A DNA stretch of 64,000 nucleotides from assembly GCA_015075555.1 (NCBI GenBank), contig JABTUD010000001.1, positions 496,001 through 560,000 of the forward strand, given 5' to 3'. Both the position numbers and the translations under genes were made by a program. The notes under the pieces are model-generated. The model did not search any database. It was given only the letters and a program-made list of their open reading frames with translations, and had not been told where the DNA came from. Positions 1 through 8,824 of this stretch are shown here, in pieces. Origin of the DNA: Thermoflexaceae bacterium. GTDB lineage: Bacteria > Chloroflexota > Dehalococcoidia > Tepidiformales > Tepidiformaceae. The number at the start of each line of letters is the position of its first letter. The first letter of the stretch is position 1.

Positions 1-873
1 GGGCATCACCAGGTTGGAGAGGCGGTTGATGCCCGACAAACCATCGGGGATGCGGAGGGGGGCGGGGATGTCCCAGATGTTGTTTGAATTGAAAATGGTG
101 GGCTGCCAGAAGGTGCGGTAGCGATCGCTGTTTGAGAGGAAGAGGTAGTTCAGGGCGGCGAAGTGACGCGGGTGGAAGACGGCATCGGCGTCGCAGCTGG
201 TGATGGTGTACCGCTCGATGTCGTGGCTGCGGCGTTCGATGAGATAGATGCGCGCTTCGCGAGCGGCCCAGGCCTCATTCGAGCCCTTGCCCGGGGTCTC
301 CCCCGGCAGGCCGGCAGGATGGAAAGTGGCGAACATGTTGCCGAAGCTCTGCCGATAGCGCGCAATGAGACGGGCGGCCTTGGCCTCGGCGCCGCTTTCG
401 CGGGCCTCCATGGCCATCACAACCACCAGCTGCTCCGCGTTCTGTTGTGCGGCCAGCGAATCTATGGTGCGGGAAAGGCCTTCCTCGCTCTCGTTGTAGT
501 TGGGGATGATGACCATGTGGCGTGGCCAGTCCCAGGCGGGTGCGCCGGGATGCTTGGTGCGCCACTGGCTGTACCTGGCGGGCCAATCGACTGCCTGCCA
601 GCGCCGTATCCGGCGGAGCCCAACTGCGCAGGCAACGGCTACGCCGTAGGAGCGCAGCAACCAGTAGGTGAAGAAAATGAGCGTGCCGATGGCGAACGCC
701 CAGGGCGCGTAGAACGGAGCCCAGAAGATGGTGGAGATGATGAACAGTGACAGGGCGAAGGGCAGGATGTTCCAGGCGCGCTCACGAAGCGCGGACCTGG
801 CGGTGAGATCTGGAATGAAGATAGCAGGGGCGTCAGACGTCCCACGCGATGGTCGCCGGGCCAGGATGGCCAT
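1..873 (-). CDS. Glycosyltransferase family 2, membrane-anchored, C-terminus cut by window edge
   Basis: Reads from ATG at 873 leftward with no stop before base 1, so the C-terminal part is missing. After about 30 residues there are two adjacent hydrophobic segments (roughly residues 33-75). A cytosolic GT-A nucleotide-sugar domain follows: HMVIIPNYNESEEGL at about 119-133 is the typical family-2 start, and SCDADAVFHP supplies the acidic DxD-like metal site. The expected role is transfer of a sugar from a nucleotide donor to a cell-surface glycan or lipid at the inner membrane face. The acceptor cannot be told from sequence. No clear Shine-Dalgarno site precedes the chosen ATG. It is codirectional with the beta-helix gene upstream (1145-3628), about 270 bases away. 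Family assignment is firm; specificity is unknown. Confidence 0.75.
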   Translation of the reverse strand, partial: MAILARRPSRGTSDAPAIFIPDLTARSALRERAWNILPFALSLFIISTIFWAPFYAPWAFAIGTLIFFTYWLLRSYGVAVACAVGLRRIRRWQAVDWPARYSQWRTKHPGAPAWDWPRHMVIIPNYNESEEGLSRTIDSLAAQQNAEQLVVVMAMEARESGAEAKAARLIARYRQSFGNMFATFHPAGLPGETPGKGSNEAWAAREARIYLIERRSHDIERYTITSCDADAVFHPRHFAALNYLFLSNSDRYRTFWQPTIFNSNNIWDIPAPLRIPDGLSGINRLSNLVMP

Positions 874-1060
874 TTGCAGAAGGCCCTTTTGTTGGGTCTT
901 CCTACGCCGCCGAGGTTAGCTGCCGGGCTACGGCCGGAGTTAGCCGTTTCGCGACGCGCCGCCACCAGTGGAGTTGCGGCCGTCCCGAATTCGCCCCATG
1001 AAACTGGTTCCCCCGTTCTGCCGAGGCAGACTAGGCGCGCGATCGTCTCGCTGAAAGCAT

Positions 1061-1097
1061 GCTTGACCCGGAACCGTTCAGTGTCAAGCGGTTTTTT
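1061..1097 (+). terminator. Hairpin followed by T6 (rightward)
   Basis: GCTTGAC (1061-1067) pairs with GTCAAGC (1083-1089), followed by GG and six T at 1092-1097. The geometry is that of a rightward terminator, yet both flanking genes run leftward. It may end an unrecognised short rightward transcript or antisense RNA. The rest of 874-1144 shows no coding potential I can support. Confidence 0.4.
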
Positions 1098-1144
1098 CGA
1101 GCTCCAGGCGCGTTATGAAAGCAAGTGAGACTGGATGGCCGCGC

Positions 1145-3628
1145 TCAATCTCGTGCCAGCAACGGAATCGAAACCCGGTGAGGAAGCCCCGAGCCGGGCG
1201 GGCCGATTGTGACCATGTGGACGGTGAGAGCGCCAAGCCGGGCATTACCGGAGGTGGTGAGCTTCACCTCAAAGGTCTCTCCAGGGTCCTCGCCGGAATC
1301 GGCGAGCGTGGCGATGGTGATGGTGCGGGTTTCGCCACTGGCCGTTCCGCCGAGGAACGAAAGGGTGCCGGCTGCGTGGGTGAAGTCGGCGCCGCCGGTG
1401 GCGGTCCCATTGGCGGTCACATACTGCACGGTGACGCCGCTGGTGGTAGGGAGACCATCGGAGGTGGTGAGCCTTACCTGGACCTGCACGGAGCCGCCCT
1501 CCTGGACGTTGCTGGCGGAGACGGCGAATTCCACGGTCCTGACCTGGGCAGCAACGGCCACTGGCGCCAGCTCGGAGGTGGAGCTGCCCGGGGTGCATGC
1601 GCCAGTACAGGCCATGGCGGTGATGTTGGAAAGGGGAACGCCCGCCGGGATGGCAGCGCTCCAGGCGCCGGAACCGCTCGCCGTTACCTGGGCTAGGAAC
1701 TCCGCCTTGCCGCCCGGCATGGCAGGGTTGGCGTAGGAGACATAGACAAGGACAGCGCAATCGGTGCAGGCCGTGCCACTCACCGTGCCGCCAGCCCGTG
1801 CGGTGATTTCCGGGTGGTTGAGCAGGCCGTTGGGGCCGGTATCGGCGTCGCCGGCATCGTTCGCGGTGGCGCCGTCGCTGTCCAGGTCAACCGGGAGACC
1901 ACCATTGGCTCCAATGAGGTAGGGGGCAACGACGTTGCCGGTGGCGCTGCTGCCCACAACAGCCACGCCAGCCATGCCGTTCCCGGCGACAATCCCGGGA
2001 CGAGCGACCACGCCCGTTGCACCGCTGATCAGCACCCCCTCACGCGAATTGCCAGCGGCGACGGAGGTGTTGAAGGCTGTGCCGATGGAGGTGCTGCGGC
2101 CGATCTTCGTGCCCGGGGCGTTCTCGATGTAGACGCCCTCGCGCGTGTTGCCCGAGATGAACTGCAGAATGACTGCACCATCGCCGCCAACGCGGTTGTT
2201 CGCGCCCTCGAAGATGGCGACGCCGGCCTGCCCGTTGGGGATCTTGGCCATGCCGCTTGCGTCCAGGCCGATGTTGTTGCCTTCGATGACGTTGCCCGAA
2301 GTTGCCGTATCGCGAACAACCACCCCGGCATTCTCGTTGCCGCTGATGAGATTGCGGTCGGCGACGGAGGGGCCGCCCACGGCAGTGCCGGTTGCGCCCG
2401 ACTGGAGCACCACGCCTTCGGCCCCGTTTGGAACAGGGCCAGAGCCCAGGCCGTTGGTGCCGATGCGGTTGCCCGCGATGACCGAGTTTGCGGCGCCGGA
2501 TACGAGCACGCCCTGGGCCGTATTGCCAGAGATGACATTGCTGCGCACGGTGTTCGCATCGGCGCCCGTGGAGATCTCCACGCCCGGACCGCCGTTTGGA
2601 GCTGCAACCTCGCCACCCGGTTTGAGGCCGATAGTGTTGCCGATCACGGTGTTGGCGGTCGTCCCTTCGCCCACCAGGTAGACACCGGCGTTAGTGTTTC
2701 CGCCGATCACGTTGGCCTCGCCTGCAGGGCCGGGGCCGACCTGGTTGCCGGTGGCCCCACCAAAGAGAGCCACACCGTAGCCGTTGGCGAGCGCTGCGCC
2801 GGTGGATGAGAGGCCAATATGGTTGGTGTGGAGGACGCTATCCTTGGCGCCGTCGATGGTGACGCCGTCGCCGGCATTGCAGCCGATGACGCTCCCGGAA
2901 ACTGTGGCGGCGGTGGCGGAGCCGCCGATGTAGATGCCGCTGGCGGCATTGCCGTCGGTGCAGGCTGAGTCGGCGCCGGTTACAACGCCGATGCTCGAAT
3001 ACTGCACCTGGTTGCCGGAGCCGGCGCCTATCAGAACGCCGTGCCGCCCACTGGAGCGCACTCCCACCCCGAAGAGCACGTTCCCGCTGCCCGTGATGCT
3101 GAATCCATCGCGCGGGGCGCCCACAACGGCGATGAGGCTGATGTTGTTAGCTGACGACGTGATGACGAACCCGTCAGCATCGTCGCCGGCAGCGGCGGCG
3201 TTGATGATCGGAGCCACGGCGCCGCCATTGAGGGCCAGGCCAACGGAATCGTTGATGGCAGGAAGCGGGCTCGTGAGGGTGATGACGGGGGATGTGCCCA
3301 GGGATGGCGCGAACTGGATGAGCTCCGTCTTGCCGGCGCCGCAACCGCCGGTGATGTTGCCAACCGAATCGAAGAAACAGCCCTGGGTCTGGGCCTGCTC
3401 GTCGGCGCTGATGTCGATGGTGAGGGCGCCGGTGGCAATGAGGATTGCCTCCCGCAGGGTGAGGGCGGCGTCGGGAAGGTCGGTGTCGTCGAGGCTGTTC
3501 ACGGTGAGCACTGCATCGGGCCCGGCAGCGCGCGCTGCCGGGGAGTGGATGCTGGCCGCGGGCAAGAGCAGGAGAAGCCCGGCCAGCAGAAGAAGGCGGA
3601 CCGGAAGAGGGCGAGAGTCAGCAGGCAT
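1145..3628 (-). CDS. Secreted CSLREA / parallel beta-helix / Calx-beta protein
   Basis: 827 residues. An N-terminal signal peptide (RLLLLAGLLLLLPAASIHSPAARA, about residues 11-34 in two hydrophobic runs) is followed by a CSLREA-like domain (VNSLDDTDLPDAALTLREAI, about 43-62), common in cell-surface repeat proteins. From about 110 to 590 there are repeating rungs of the type N-x-I-x-G-N-x-x-x-G-V and G-x-x-N-x-V-G-G, the signature of a right-handed parallel beta-helix. A Calx-beta domain (EFAVSASNVQEGGSVQVQVR to SGEDPGETFEVKL, about 700-800) precedes a short tail ending HRVSIPLLARD. The protein is exported and probably surface-associated, with a possible adhesive or glycan-binding role; no catalytic residues are evident. 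The terminal IPLL-type tail resembles the C-terminal ends of many Chloroflexota secreted proteins (recollection, untested). Confidence 0.8.
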   Translation of the reverse strand: MPADSRPLPVRLLLLAGLLLLLPAASIHSPAARAAGPDAVLTVNSLDDTDLPDAALTLREAILIATGALTIDISADEQAQTQGCFFDSVGNITGGCGAGKTELIQFAPSLGTSPVITLTSPLPAINDSVGLALNGGAVAPIINAAAAGDDADGFVITSSANNISLIAVVGAPRDGFSITGSGNVLFGVGVRSSGRHGVLIGAGSGNQVQYSSIGVVTGADSACTDGNAASGIYIGGSATAATVSGSVIGCNAGDGVTIDGAKDSVLHTNHIGLSSTGAALANGYGVALFGGATGNQVGPGPAGEANVIGGNTNAGVYLVGEGTTANTVIGNTIGLKPGGEVAAPNGGPGVEISTGADANTVRSNVISGNTAQGVLVSGAANSVIAGNRIGTNGLGSGPVPNGAEGVVLQSGATGTAVGGPSVADRNLISGNENAGVVVRDTATSGNVIEGNNIGLDASGMAKIPNGQAGVAIFEGANNRVGGDGAVILQFISGNTREGVYIENAPGTKIGRSTSIGTAFNTSVAAGNSREGVLISGATGVVARPGIVAGNGMAGVAVVGSSATGNVVAPYLIGANGGLPVDLDSDGATANDAGDADTGPNGLLNHPEITARAGGTVSGTACTDCAVLVYVSYANPAMPGGKAEFLAQVTASGSGAWSAAIPAGVPLSNITAMACTGACTPGSSTSELAPVAVAAQVRTVEFAVSASNVQEGGSVQVQVRLTTSDGLPTTSGVTVQYVTANGTATGGADFTHAAGTLSFLGGTASGETRTITIATLADSGEDPGETFEVKLTTSGNARLGALTVHMVTIGPPGSGLPHRVSIPLLARD

Positions 3629-3825
3629 CAGTACGCTCGATCAAGGTGAGGTGTGGCCGGCCGGCGCGGACAATCGCACAGACCGTCTGCACACACAATA
3701 CAAGACGGAGACAAGCCCGCTCGACAACAGCCCTGCGCGGTTGCGAACGGGTGGGAAGGTGGGGCAGGGTGCGCGCCGGGGCAGCAACGAGCGCGAACGG
3801 GGGGTATCGGGCTACCCTAGGCACC

Positions 3826-4545
3826 GTGAGCAGCGAGCTGGCCCACCGCGAACGACTCTACGCCGACCTGCGAGAGGTGCGCTTTTCGCTGGAGGTAGGG
3901 GACGAACGTGTGCCCGGGCTGATGTTCCTCCCGCCTGAACCCGAGGGGCCGCTCCCGCTTGTGCTGATCCAGCACCCGGCGACGTCTTCGAAGGATGACT
4001 ACTTCGTGGAGGAGCCGGCGAAGGCGTGGGCACGCCGGGGCTGGGCCTGCGCCGGACTGGACGCACCGCTGCATGGCGAACGAACGAACCACGACCCGAT
4101 GGCCATCTTCCGGGATCGGGGCCGGTTCCCGGCAATCGCCGCACAGTTCGCAGCAGAGGTCACGGCCGTTGTCGATGCGCTGGCCCGGGTCTACCCGCTG
4201 GACCTGACGAGGCTGGGCTTCGCCGGGTACTCGATGGGAAGCATGCTGGGCATTCCCGCCGTTTCTGCCGACGGGCGGTTCAAAGCAGCGGTGTTCTGTC
4301 TTGTCGGCGAAGGCGGGCTGGCCGGGCCGGCAACAGGGCCCGAGTCCCACGTGGGTGGGCTGGCCCGGGTCGCCGTGCGCATTGTGGGAAAGACCAACGA
4401 CGAGCTGATCCCCCGGCAGGCGACCGAGGCTCTTTACGATGCACTCAAGGGGACGAAGGACATTGTCTGGCTGCCCGGAGGCCACTTCGAGATTGGGCCA
4501 GACGTGATCAAGGCGGCGGGGGACTGGCTCAAGGAGCACCTCTGA
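3826..4545 (+). CDS. Alpha/beta hydrolase (dienelactone-hydrolase-like)
   Basis: 239 residues from GTG 3826. An in-frame upstream ATG at 3646 would add about 60 low-complexity Arg-rich residues unlike the family, so GTG is preferred. The core shows PLVLIQHPATSSKDDY (oxyanion region, about residues 48-63), the nucleophile elbow GYSMGS (about 135-140) and a C-terminal GGHFE with the catalytic His. The acid probably lies near KTNDELIP. This is a serine hydrolase acting on small esters or lactones; the substrate is not inferable. Its stop is immediately followed by the start of the MFS gene (4546), so the two are probably co-transcribed. The 197-base region before it is shared with the divergent beta-helix gene. 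Confidence 0.7.
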   Translation: MSSELAHRERLYADLREVRFSLEVGDERVPGLMFLPPEPEGPLPLVLIQHPATSSKDDYFVEEPAKAWARRGWACAGLDAPLHGERTNHDPMAIFRDRGRFPAIAAQFAAEVTAVVDALARVYPLDLTRLGFAGYSMGSMLGIPAVSADGRFKAAVFCLVGEGGLAGPATGPESHVGGLARVAVRIVGKTNDELIPRQATEALYDALKGTKDIVWLPGGHFEIGPDVIKAAGDWLKEHL

Positions 4546-5784
4546 GTGAGAGGTGAGGCGAGCCCCGGGGTGACGCAGGCGCCCGGAACCCGGCTGGCGG
4601 GCATAACGCGGCCGATCGTCGTCCTCGGCATCGTTTCCTTCCTGGCGGACCTCTCCGGCGAGATGGTCTACCCGGTTATCCCGCTCTTCGTCACGGGCAC
4701 GCTCGGGGCGCCGGCGCTGGCCCTGGGCATTGTCGAAGGGGTAGCCGAGGGAACCGCCAATCTGACGAAGATGGCTTCCGGGCGCTGGTCCGACCGGTCG
4801 GGGCAGCGCAGGCCGTTCGTGGTGGGCGGGTATTCGCTGGCGACGCTGGGGAAGGCACTCCTGGCCGTGGCTGCCGCCTGGCCGATGGCCCTGGCTGGCA
4901 GGGCACTCGACCGCTTTGGCAAAGGGCTGCGGACGGCGCCCCGGGACGCCATGCTGGCGGATTTCGCCCAGCCGGCCCATGTCGGGCGGGTGTTCGGGTT
5001 TCACCGCACACTCGACACGCTCGGGGCGGTAGGAGGGCCGTTGCTGGCGCTTGCCCTGCTCGCCTTGCTCGACGACCGCCTGCGGCTCGTGATCGCGATT
5101 GCGGTCGTGCCGGGCGTGCTTTCAGTGGTGGCGCTGCGCTGGCTACCACGAGATGCCCCGGCTGTGCCGAGCACGAAGACGGGGGGCTGGCGATTCGGGG
5201 ACCTGCCCGGGCGTTTCTACCTGCTGCTCGCCGTTACGGTGCTCTTCATGTTCGGGAACTCGTCGGATGCGTTCCTCATCCTGCGGGCCGAAGACCTCGG
5301 CCTCACGACGACGATGGTGGTGCTTGCCTACGTCGCTTTCAACACGGTGTACGCGGCACTGTCGCTGCCGGCGGGGATAATCTCGGACCGGGTTCCGCGG
5401 GCCTGGGTGATGGTCGTGGGCTGGTCGGCGTTCGCGGCGGTCTATTCGGGATTTGCATTCGCGGGTGGTGAAGCGGTCTGGCCGTTGTTCATTGTTTACG
5501 GCGCCTACATGGGCATGACCGATGGGGTGTCGAAGGCGCTGGTGGTTGACCTTGCGCCCGGACCGCTGCGAACGAGCGCACTGGGGCTCTTCCAGGGCGT
5601 AGCAGGGCTGGCCGCGCTGTCTTCGAGCGTGCTTGCCGGGCTGCTCTGGGACCAGGTGGGCCCGCAAGCGCCGTTTGTGCTCGGAGCCGTGTGCGCCGGC
5701 GCCGCCGCCGTGGGGCTGACGGTGCTTACCCTGGGAGGGGCTACACGTCCGCCGTCACCGGCGGGGGCGCTTGCGGGCGGCTGA
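4546..5784 (+). CDS. MFS transporter
   Basis: 412 residues with about 12 hydrophobic segments. The MFS loop 2-3 motif is visible as GRWSDRSGQRRPFVVGG (about residues 79-95), with a matching loop in the second half (GIISDRVPRAWVMV). LDRFGKGLRTAPRDAMLAD (about 124-142) is typical of a subgroup of prokaryotic drug/metabolite MFS proteins. It begins at GTG directly after the stop of the hydrolase gene. Function: proton-coupled export or uptake of an unknown small molecule at the cytoplasmic membrane. The pairing with a hydrolase suggests a linked substrate, but this is inference only. Confidence 0.8.
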   Translation: MRGEASPGVTQAPGTRLAGITRPIVVLGIVSFLADLSGEMVYPVIPLFVTGTLGAPALALGIVEGVAEGTANLTKMASGRWSDRSGQRRPFVVGGYSLATLGKALLAVAAAWPMALAGRALDRFGKGLRTAPRDAMLADFAQPAHVGRVFGFHRTLDTLGAVGGPLLALALLALLDDRLRLVIAIAVVPGVLSVVALRWLPRDAPAVPSTKTGGWRFGDLPGRFYLLLAVTVLFMFGNSSDAFLILRAEDLGLTTTMVVLAYVAFNTVYAALSLPAGIISDRVPRAWVMVVGWSAFAAVYSGFAFAGGEAVWPLFIVYGAYMGMTDGVSKALVVDLAPGPLRTSALGLFQGVAGLAALSSSVLAGLLWDQVGPQAPFVLGAVCAGAAAVGLTVLTLGGATRPPSPAGALAGG

Positions 5785-5834
5785 AGGCGCGCCCGCGTAT
5801 ACTCCGGCCACTACAAGCTTCCAAGGAAACACCC

Positions 5835-7481
5835 ATGGGCAACCTGATTGATGGGGGCGAGATCATCGCCCGGATGGTCAAGCAGGAGGGCGTGAACCAC
5901 CTGTTCACGCTCTCGGGCGGGCACGTGCAGAACATCTACGAGGGGTGCCTGAACAACGGCATCCAGGTCATCGACACACGCCATGAGCAATCGGCAGGCC
6001 ACGCTGCGGATGGCTATTCGAGGATTACCTTCAAGCCCGGCGTGTGCGTGGTGACGGCCGGGCCGGGAGTGACCGACGTAGTGACGGCGGTGGCGAACGC
6101 GTACCAGGCATCCAGCCCGATGGTGGTCATCGGCGGCCGTTCGCCGATGCGAGAGTTCGACATGGGTTCGCTGCAGGACATCGAGCTTCAGCGGGTGATG
6201 GAGCCGATCACGAAGTGGTCGCAGACGGTGTTTGAGACGCGGCGGCTGCCGTACTACATGGCGATGGCGTTCCGTGAGGCGATGACGGGGCGGTACGGCC
6301 CTGTGTTCTTGCAGGTGCCTTCGGACGTGCTCTTCGGCCGTGTGGATGAGGACCAGGTGCAGTGGCCGCGAAGCTACCGCCCGCAGGGTGAGGTGATGGG
6401 CGACCCGCAGCTCATCAAGGCGGCAGCCAAGGCAATCTCCCGGGCGAAGAAACCGATGGTGATGGCGGGCTCGGGTGTTTTCTGGCACAGGGCGCACAGG
6501 GAGCTGGCCGAATTCGCGCGCGCGGCCGACGTGCCCGTCTACACCAATGCCATGGGCCGCGGCACTTTGCGGCAGGAGAACCCGAACTTCTTCTCGCTTT
6601 CGCGTAAGCCGGCCTTCTCGCAGGCGGATGTGATCGTTGTCCTGGGGACGCCAATCGACTTCCGGCTGAAATACGGGCGCGCGCCCGCCTGGAACCCCGA
6701 AGCGCAGCTCATCCAGATTGATGTGGACCCGCGCGAGATAGGCAAGAACAGGGACATCAGCATCGGGATTGAGGCGAACATCAGGCAGGCGCTCATGCAG
6801 CTGACGGCAGAGATCGGCAAGGGCGACCACGGGGAATGGATGCAGTACCTGCGCGGCCTGGAAGGAATGGCCGACGCGCAGCGCGAGGTCTTCATGAACT
6901 CTGACGCGATGCCGATCCACCCACTCCGGCTCTGCAAGGAGATCGCCGAGTTCGTCGATGACGAGACGATCGTCGTCGGCGATGGAGGGGATATCGTTGC
7001 GCTGGCGGCGAGCGTGCTGCCGGTGAACAACCCGGGGCAGTGGATGGACCCAGGCCCCTTCGGCACGCTCGGGGTGGGCACCGGCTTTTGCATGGCGGCA
7101 GCGGTGGCCGCTCCTGAGAAGAAGGTGCTGATGGTGAACGGAGACGGCACGTTCGGGCTCAATGGGTTCGACTTCGATACCTTCGTGCGCTTTGAGATGC
7201 CGATCGTGTCGGTGATCGGCAATGACCGCTGCTGGCACCAGATCTACGTTGGCCAGAAGGCGCAGTATGGCGCGGGCCGAACGCCGGCGACAATGCTCGG
7301 TGACAACGCCCGTTATGACAAGGTTGTCGAAGGGCTGGGCGGCCACGGCGAGTTCGTGGAGCATCCCGAACAGATCAAGGCCGCCATCGCGCGTGCCTTT
7401 GACAGCGGAAGGCCTGCCTGCGTCAACGTGCTCACCGACCCGGAGCCAGCAGGGGTGAAGGGCGGCTACGAATTCAAGTAG
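5835..7481 (+). CDS. Thiamine-pyrophosphate-dependent enzyme (acetolactate synthase / 2-hydroxyacyl-CoA lyase type)
   Basis: 548 residues from ATG 5835. An N-terminal PYR domain carries the cofactor-activating glutamate in DTRHEQSAGHAADG (Glu51), followed by VVTAGPGVTDVVTAVANAY. A central Rossmann-like domain (about 190-330) precedes a C-terminal PP domain with the Mg-TPP motif GDGTFGLNGFDFDTF (about 434-448). The length and three-domain order are those of acetolactate synthase, oxalyl-CoA decarboxylase and 2-hydroxyacyl-CoA lyase. No small regulatory ilvN-like subunit is adjacent, and the neighbourhood is not a branched-chain amino acid operon. A catabolic carboligase or lyase role is therefore at least as likely as biosynthesis. 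A convergent hairpin follows the stop. Confidence 0.75.
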   Translation: MGNLIDGGEIIARMVKQEGVNHLFTLSGGHVQNIYEGCLNNGIQVIDTRHEQSAGHAADGYSRITFKPGVCVVTAGPGVTDVVTAVANAYQASSPMVVIGGRSPMREFDMGSLQDIELQRVMEPITKWSQTVFETRRLPYYMAMAFREAMTGRYGPVFLQVPSDVLFGRVDEDQVQWPRSYRPQGEVMGDPQLIKAAAKAISRAKKPMVMAGSGVFWHRAHRELAEFARAADVPVYTNAMGRGTLRQENPNFFSLSRKPAFSQADVIVVLGTPIDFRLKYGRAPAWNPEAQLIQIDVDPREIGKNRDISIGIEANIRQALMQLTAEIGKGDHGEWMQYLRGLEGMADAQREVFMNSDAMPIHPLRLCKEIAEFVDDETIVVGDGGDIVALAASVLPVNNPGQWMDPGPFGTLGVGTGFCMAAAVAAPEKKVLMVNGDGTFGLNGFDFDTFVRFEMPIVSVIGNDRCWHQIYVGQKAQYGAGRTPATMLGDNARYDKVVEGLGGHGEFVEHPEQIKAAIARAFDSGRPACVNVLTDPEPAGVKGGYEFK

Positions 7482-7514
7482 CGCACGCAGGCACGCGAGA
7501 GCGGCACGGCGTGC

Positions 7515-7550
7515 GGGCGCCCCTGGCGGGGAAAGCCCGGGAGGGGCCCG
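7515..7550. terminator. Convergent hairpin between TPP enzyme and CBS gene
   Basis: GGGCGCCCCT (7515-7524) pairs with AGGGGCCC (7542-7549), with a nested GGCGGGG/CCCGGG stem. It lies between two convergent genes whose stops are at 7481 and 7551, so it probably ends both transcripts. No long T-run is present on either strand. Confidence 0.45.
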
Positions 7551-7994
7551 TCAGGCGGTACGGCGGCCCTGGATGTACTCCACGAGGTACTGGATCTCGA
7601 CCTCCTGTTCGAGGCTGACCCAGCGAATGAGGTCGCCAATGGAGACCATGCCGACAACCCTGCCTTCATCCACCACGGGCAGATGGCGGCAGCGCCGTTG
7701 CGTCATGACCGCCATGGCCTGGTCAATTGTGGTGGAGGGTTCCACGACGATAAGGTCCGCGGTCATCACCTCGTCAACACGGGTAGAGTTGGGGTCGCGC
7801 CCGACATCGACGACGCGCCGGAGGACGTCTCGTTCGGTGAAGATGCCGACCGGAGCGGCGCCCTCGGTGACTAGCAACGCCCCGACGCCACTGTCGTTCA
7901 TATGGTGGACGGCGTCGCGGACACTCTCTCCCCGTGCGACCGTGTATACCTGCCGTCCCTTTTCAGCAAGAACAGCGCTCACATGACCGTGCAT
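7551..7994 (-). CDS. Two-CBS-domain protein
   Basis: 147 residues. ATG 7994 is chosen because AAGGAGG sits 5 bases upstream. Two CBS repeats fill the protein: SVRDAVHHMNDSGVGALLV...GIFTERDVLRRV (about 24-63) and VEPSTTIDQAMAVMTQRRCRHLPVV...GMVSIGDLIRW (about 84-126). Such stand-alone CBS pairs bind adenosine nucleotides and act as energy sensors or regulate partner proteins. No partner domain is fused and the neighbours do not identify the target. Confidence 0.85.
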   Translation of the reverse strand: MHGHVSAVLAEKGRQVYTVARGESVRDAVHHMNDSGVGALLVTEGAAPVGIFTERDVLRRVVDVGRDPNSTRVDEVMTADLIVVEPSTTIDQAMAVMTQRRCRHLPVVDEGRVVGMVSIGDLIRWVSLEQEVEIQYLVEYIQGRRTA

Positions 7995-8059
7995 GGCGCC
8001 CTCCTTCACAGAAGTCCTGCCTTCATTCTCCGATGGCTGTCAACAGGGACGCGGCGCGG

Positions 8060-8545
8060 TCAGGAACGCTTGAGGGCGCCGAGCTTGAAGTTGTCCCAGG
8101 TGATGGCGTGGGATGGGTTGAAACGTACCCAGCGCCAGTTCCGGCCGCGGGCGGTGGCTTCGTTGCGGCGTGGCTCGGCCGGTTCTCCATGCCCCCCGGC
8201 GTACTTTCGGCCCATCTGCAGGCGGACCTCCTCCAGGTGGGGATCGGCGGCCTCGGCGGTCGCGTCCTCGAGGACGGTGGCCATGCCCTGGAACATGGCG
8301 CCCTGGAGCTCGGGGAACCTTTCATTGCGGTCGACGAGGATGGTGGCAACAGGATTGCGGCGGAGGTTTTCGACCTTCTGACCGCGGCAGTACGTGTAGA
8401 TACAGCCGCCAGCCCAGCCGAACCAGAGAGGGGTGAGGTTGATGCGTGTCCCCGGCCCGATGGTGGCGATGCGCATGTTCCACGAGGAGAGCATCAGTTC
8501 GTCCAGCTGGTCAGGAGTAAGGGCAAGATCCCGGGGAAGGGGCAT
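8060..8545 (-). CDS. PPOX-class flavin-binding protein (pyridoxamine-5'-phosphate-oxidase fold)
   Basis: 161 residues with a split-barrel FMN/F420-binding fold: MRIATIGPGTRINLTPLWF (about 24-42), then IYTYCRGQKVENLRRNPVATILVD (about 49-72), the usual phosphate-contact region. It is one of three unrelated PPOX-class proteins in the window, common in organisms using F420 or diverse flavin reductants. Probable role: flavin- or F420-dependent reduction of a small molecule; substrate unknown. It is encoded back to back with the tRNA-Gly gene on the other strand. Confidence 0.75.
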   Translation of the reverse strand: MPLPRDLALTPDQLDELMLSSWNMRIATIGPGTRINLTPLWFGWAGGCIYTYCRGQKVENLRRNPVATILVDRNERFPELQGAMFQGMATVLEDATAEAADPHLEEVRLQMGRKYAGGHGEPAEPRRNEATARGRNWRWVRFNPSHAITWDNFKLGALKRS

Positions 8546-8604
8546 TCGGCGCCTCCGGCTTCATCTTCGGTGTGGGCAGATGATACGATGGCTGGCGGAA
8601 CCGC

Positions 8605-8678
8605 GCGGGTGTGGTTCAATGGCAGAATGCGACCTTCCCAAGGTTGAGACGAGGGTTCGATTCCCTTCGCCCGCTCCA
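8605..8678 (+). tRNA. tRNA-Gly (anticodon CCC)
   Basis: Full cloverleaf. Acceptor GCGGGTG (8605-8611) pairs with CGCCCGC (8668-8674). The anticodon loop TTCCCAA gives CCC. The T-loop GGGTTCGATTCCC is canonical, and CCA is encoded at 8676-8678. It is followed by a rightward terminator hairpin. Confidence 0.95.
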
Positions 8679-8700
8679 GCAACCAGTCGATACGTCGTGA

Positions 8701-8723
8701 GCCCCAGGCAGCCGGGGCCTTTT
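8701..8723 (+). terminator. Rho-independent terminator of tRNA-Gly
   Basis: GCCCC (8701-8705) pairs with GGGGC (8714-8718), followed by CTTTT. It begins 22 bases after the tRNA 3' end. Confidence 0.6.
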
Positions 8724-8749
8724 CGTTGCTCCGTAGCACGCGAAGAGAA

Positions 8750-8779
8750 GAGCCCGGTAGCGGCCAGGCTACCGGGCTC
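8750..8779 (-). terminator. Terminator of the GGDEF-like gene
   Basis: Perfect 12-bp stem: GAGCCCGGTAGC (8750-8761) with GCTACCGGGCTC (8768-8779) around a 6-base loop. On the minus strand it is followed by TTCTCTTC. It lies 45 bases beyond the stop of the gene at 8825-9613. Confidence 0.7.
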
Positions 8780-8824
8780 CGTACACCACGCTGAGAGCTC
8801 CCGCGCAGGAAGCGTGCTCTTCTG

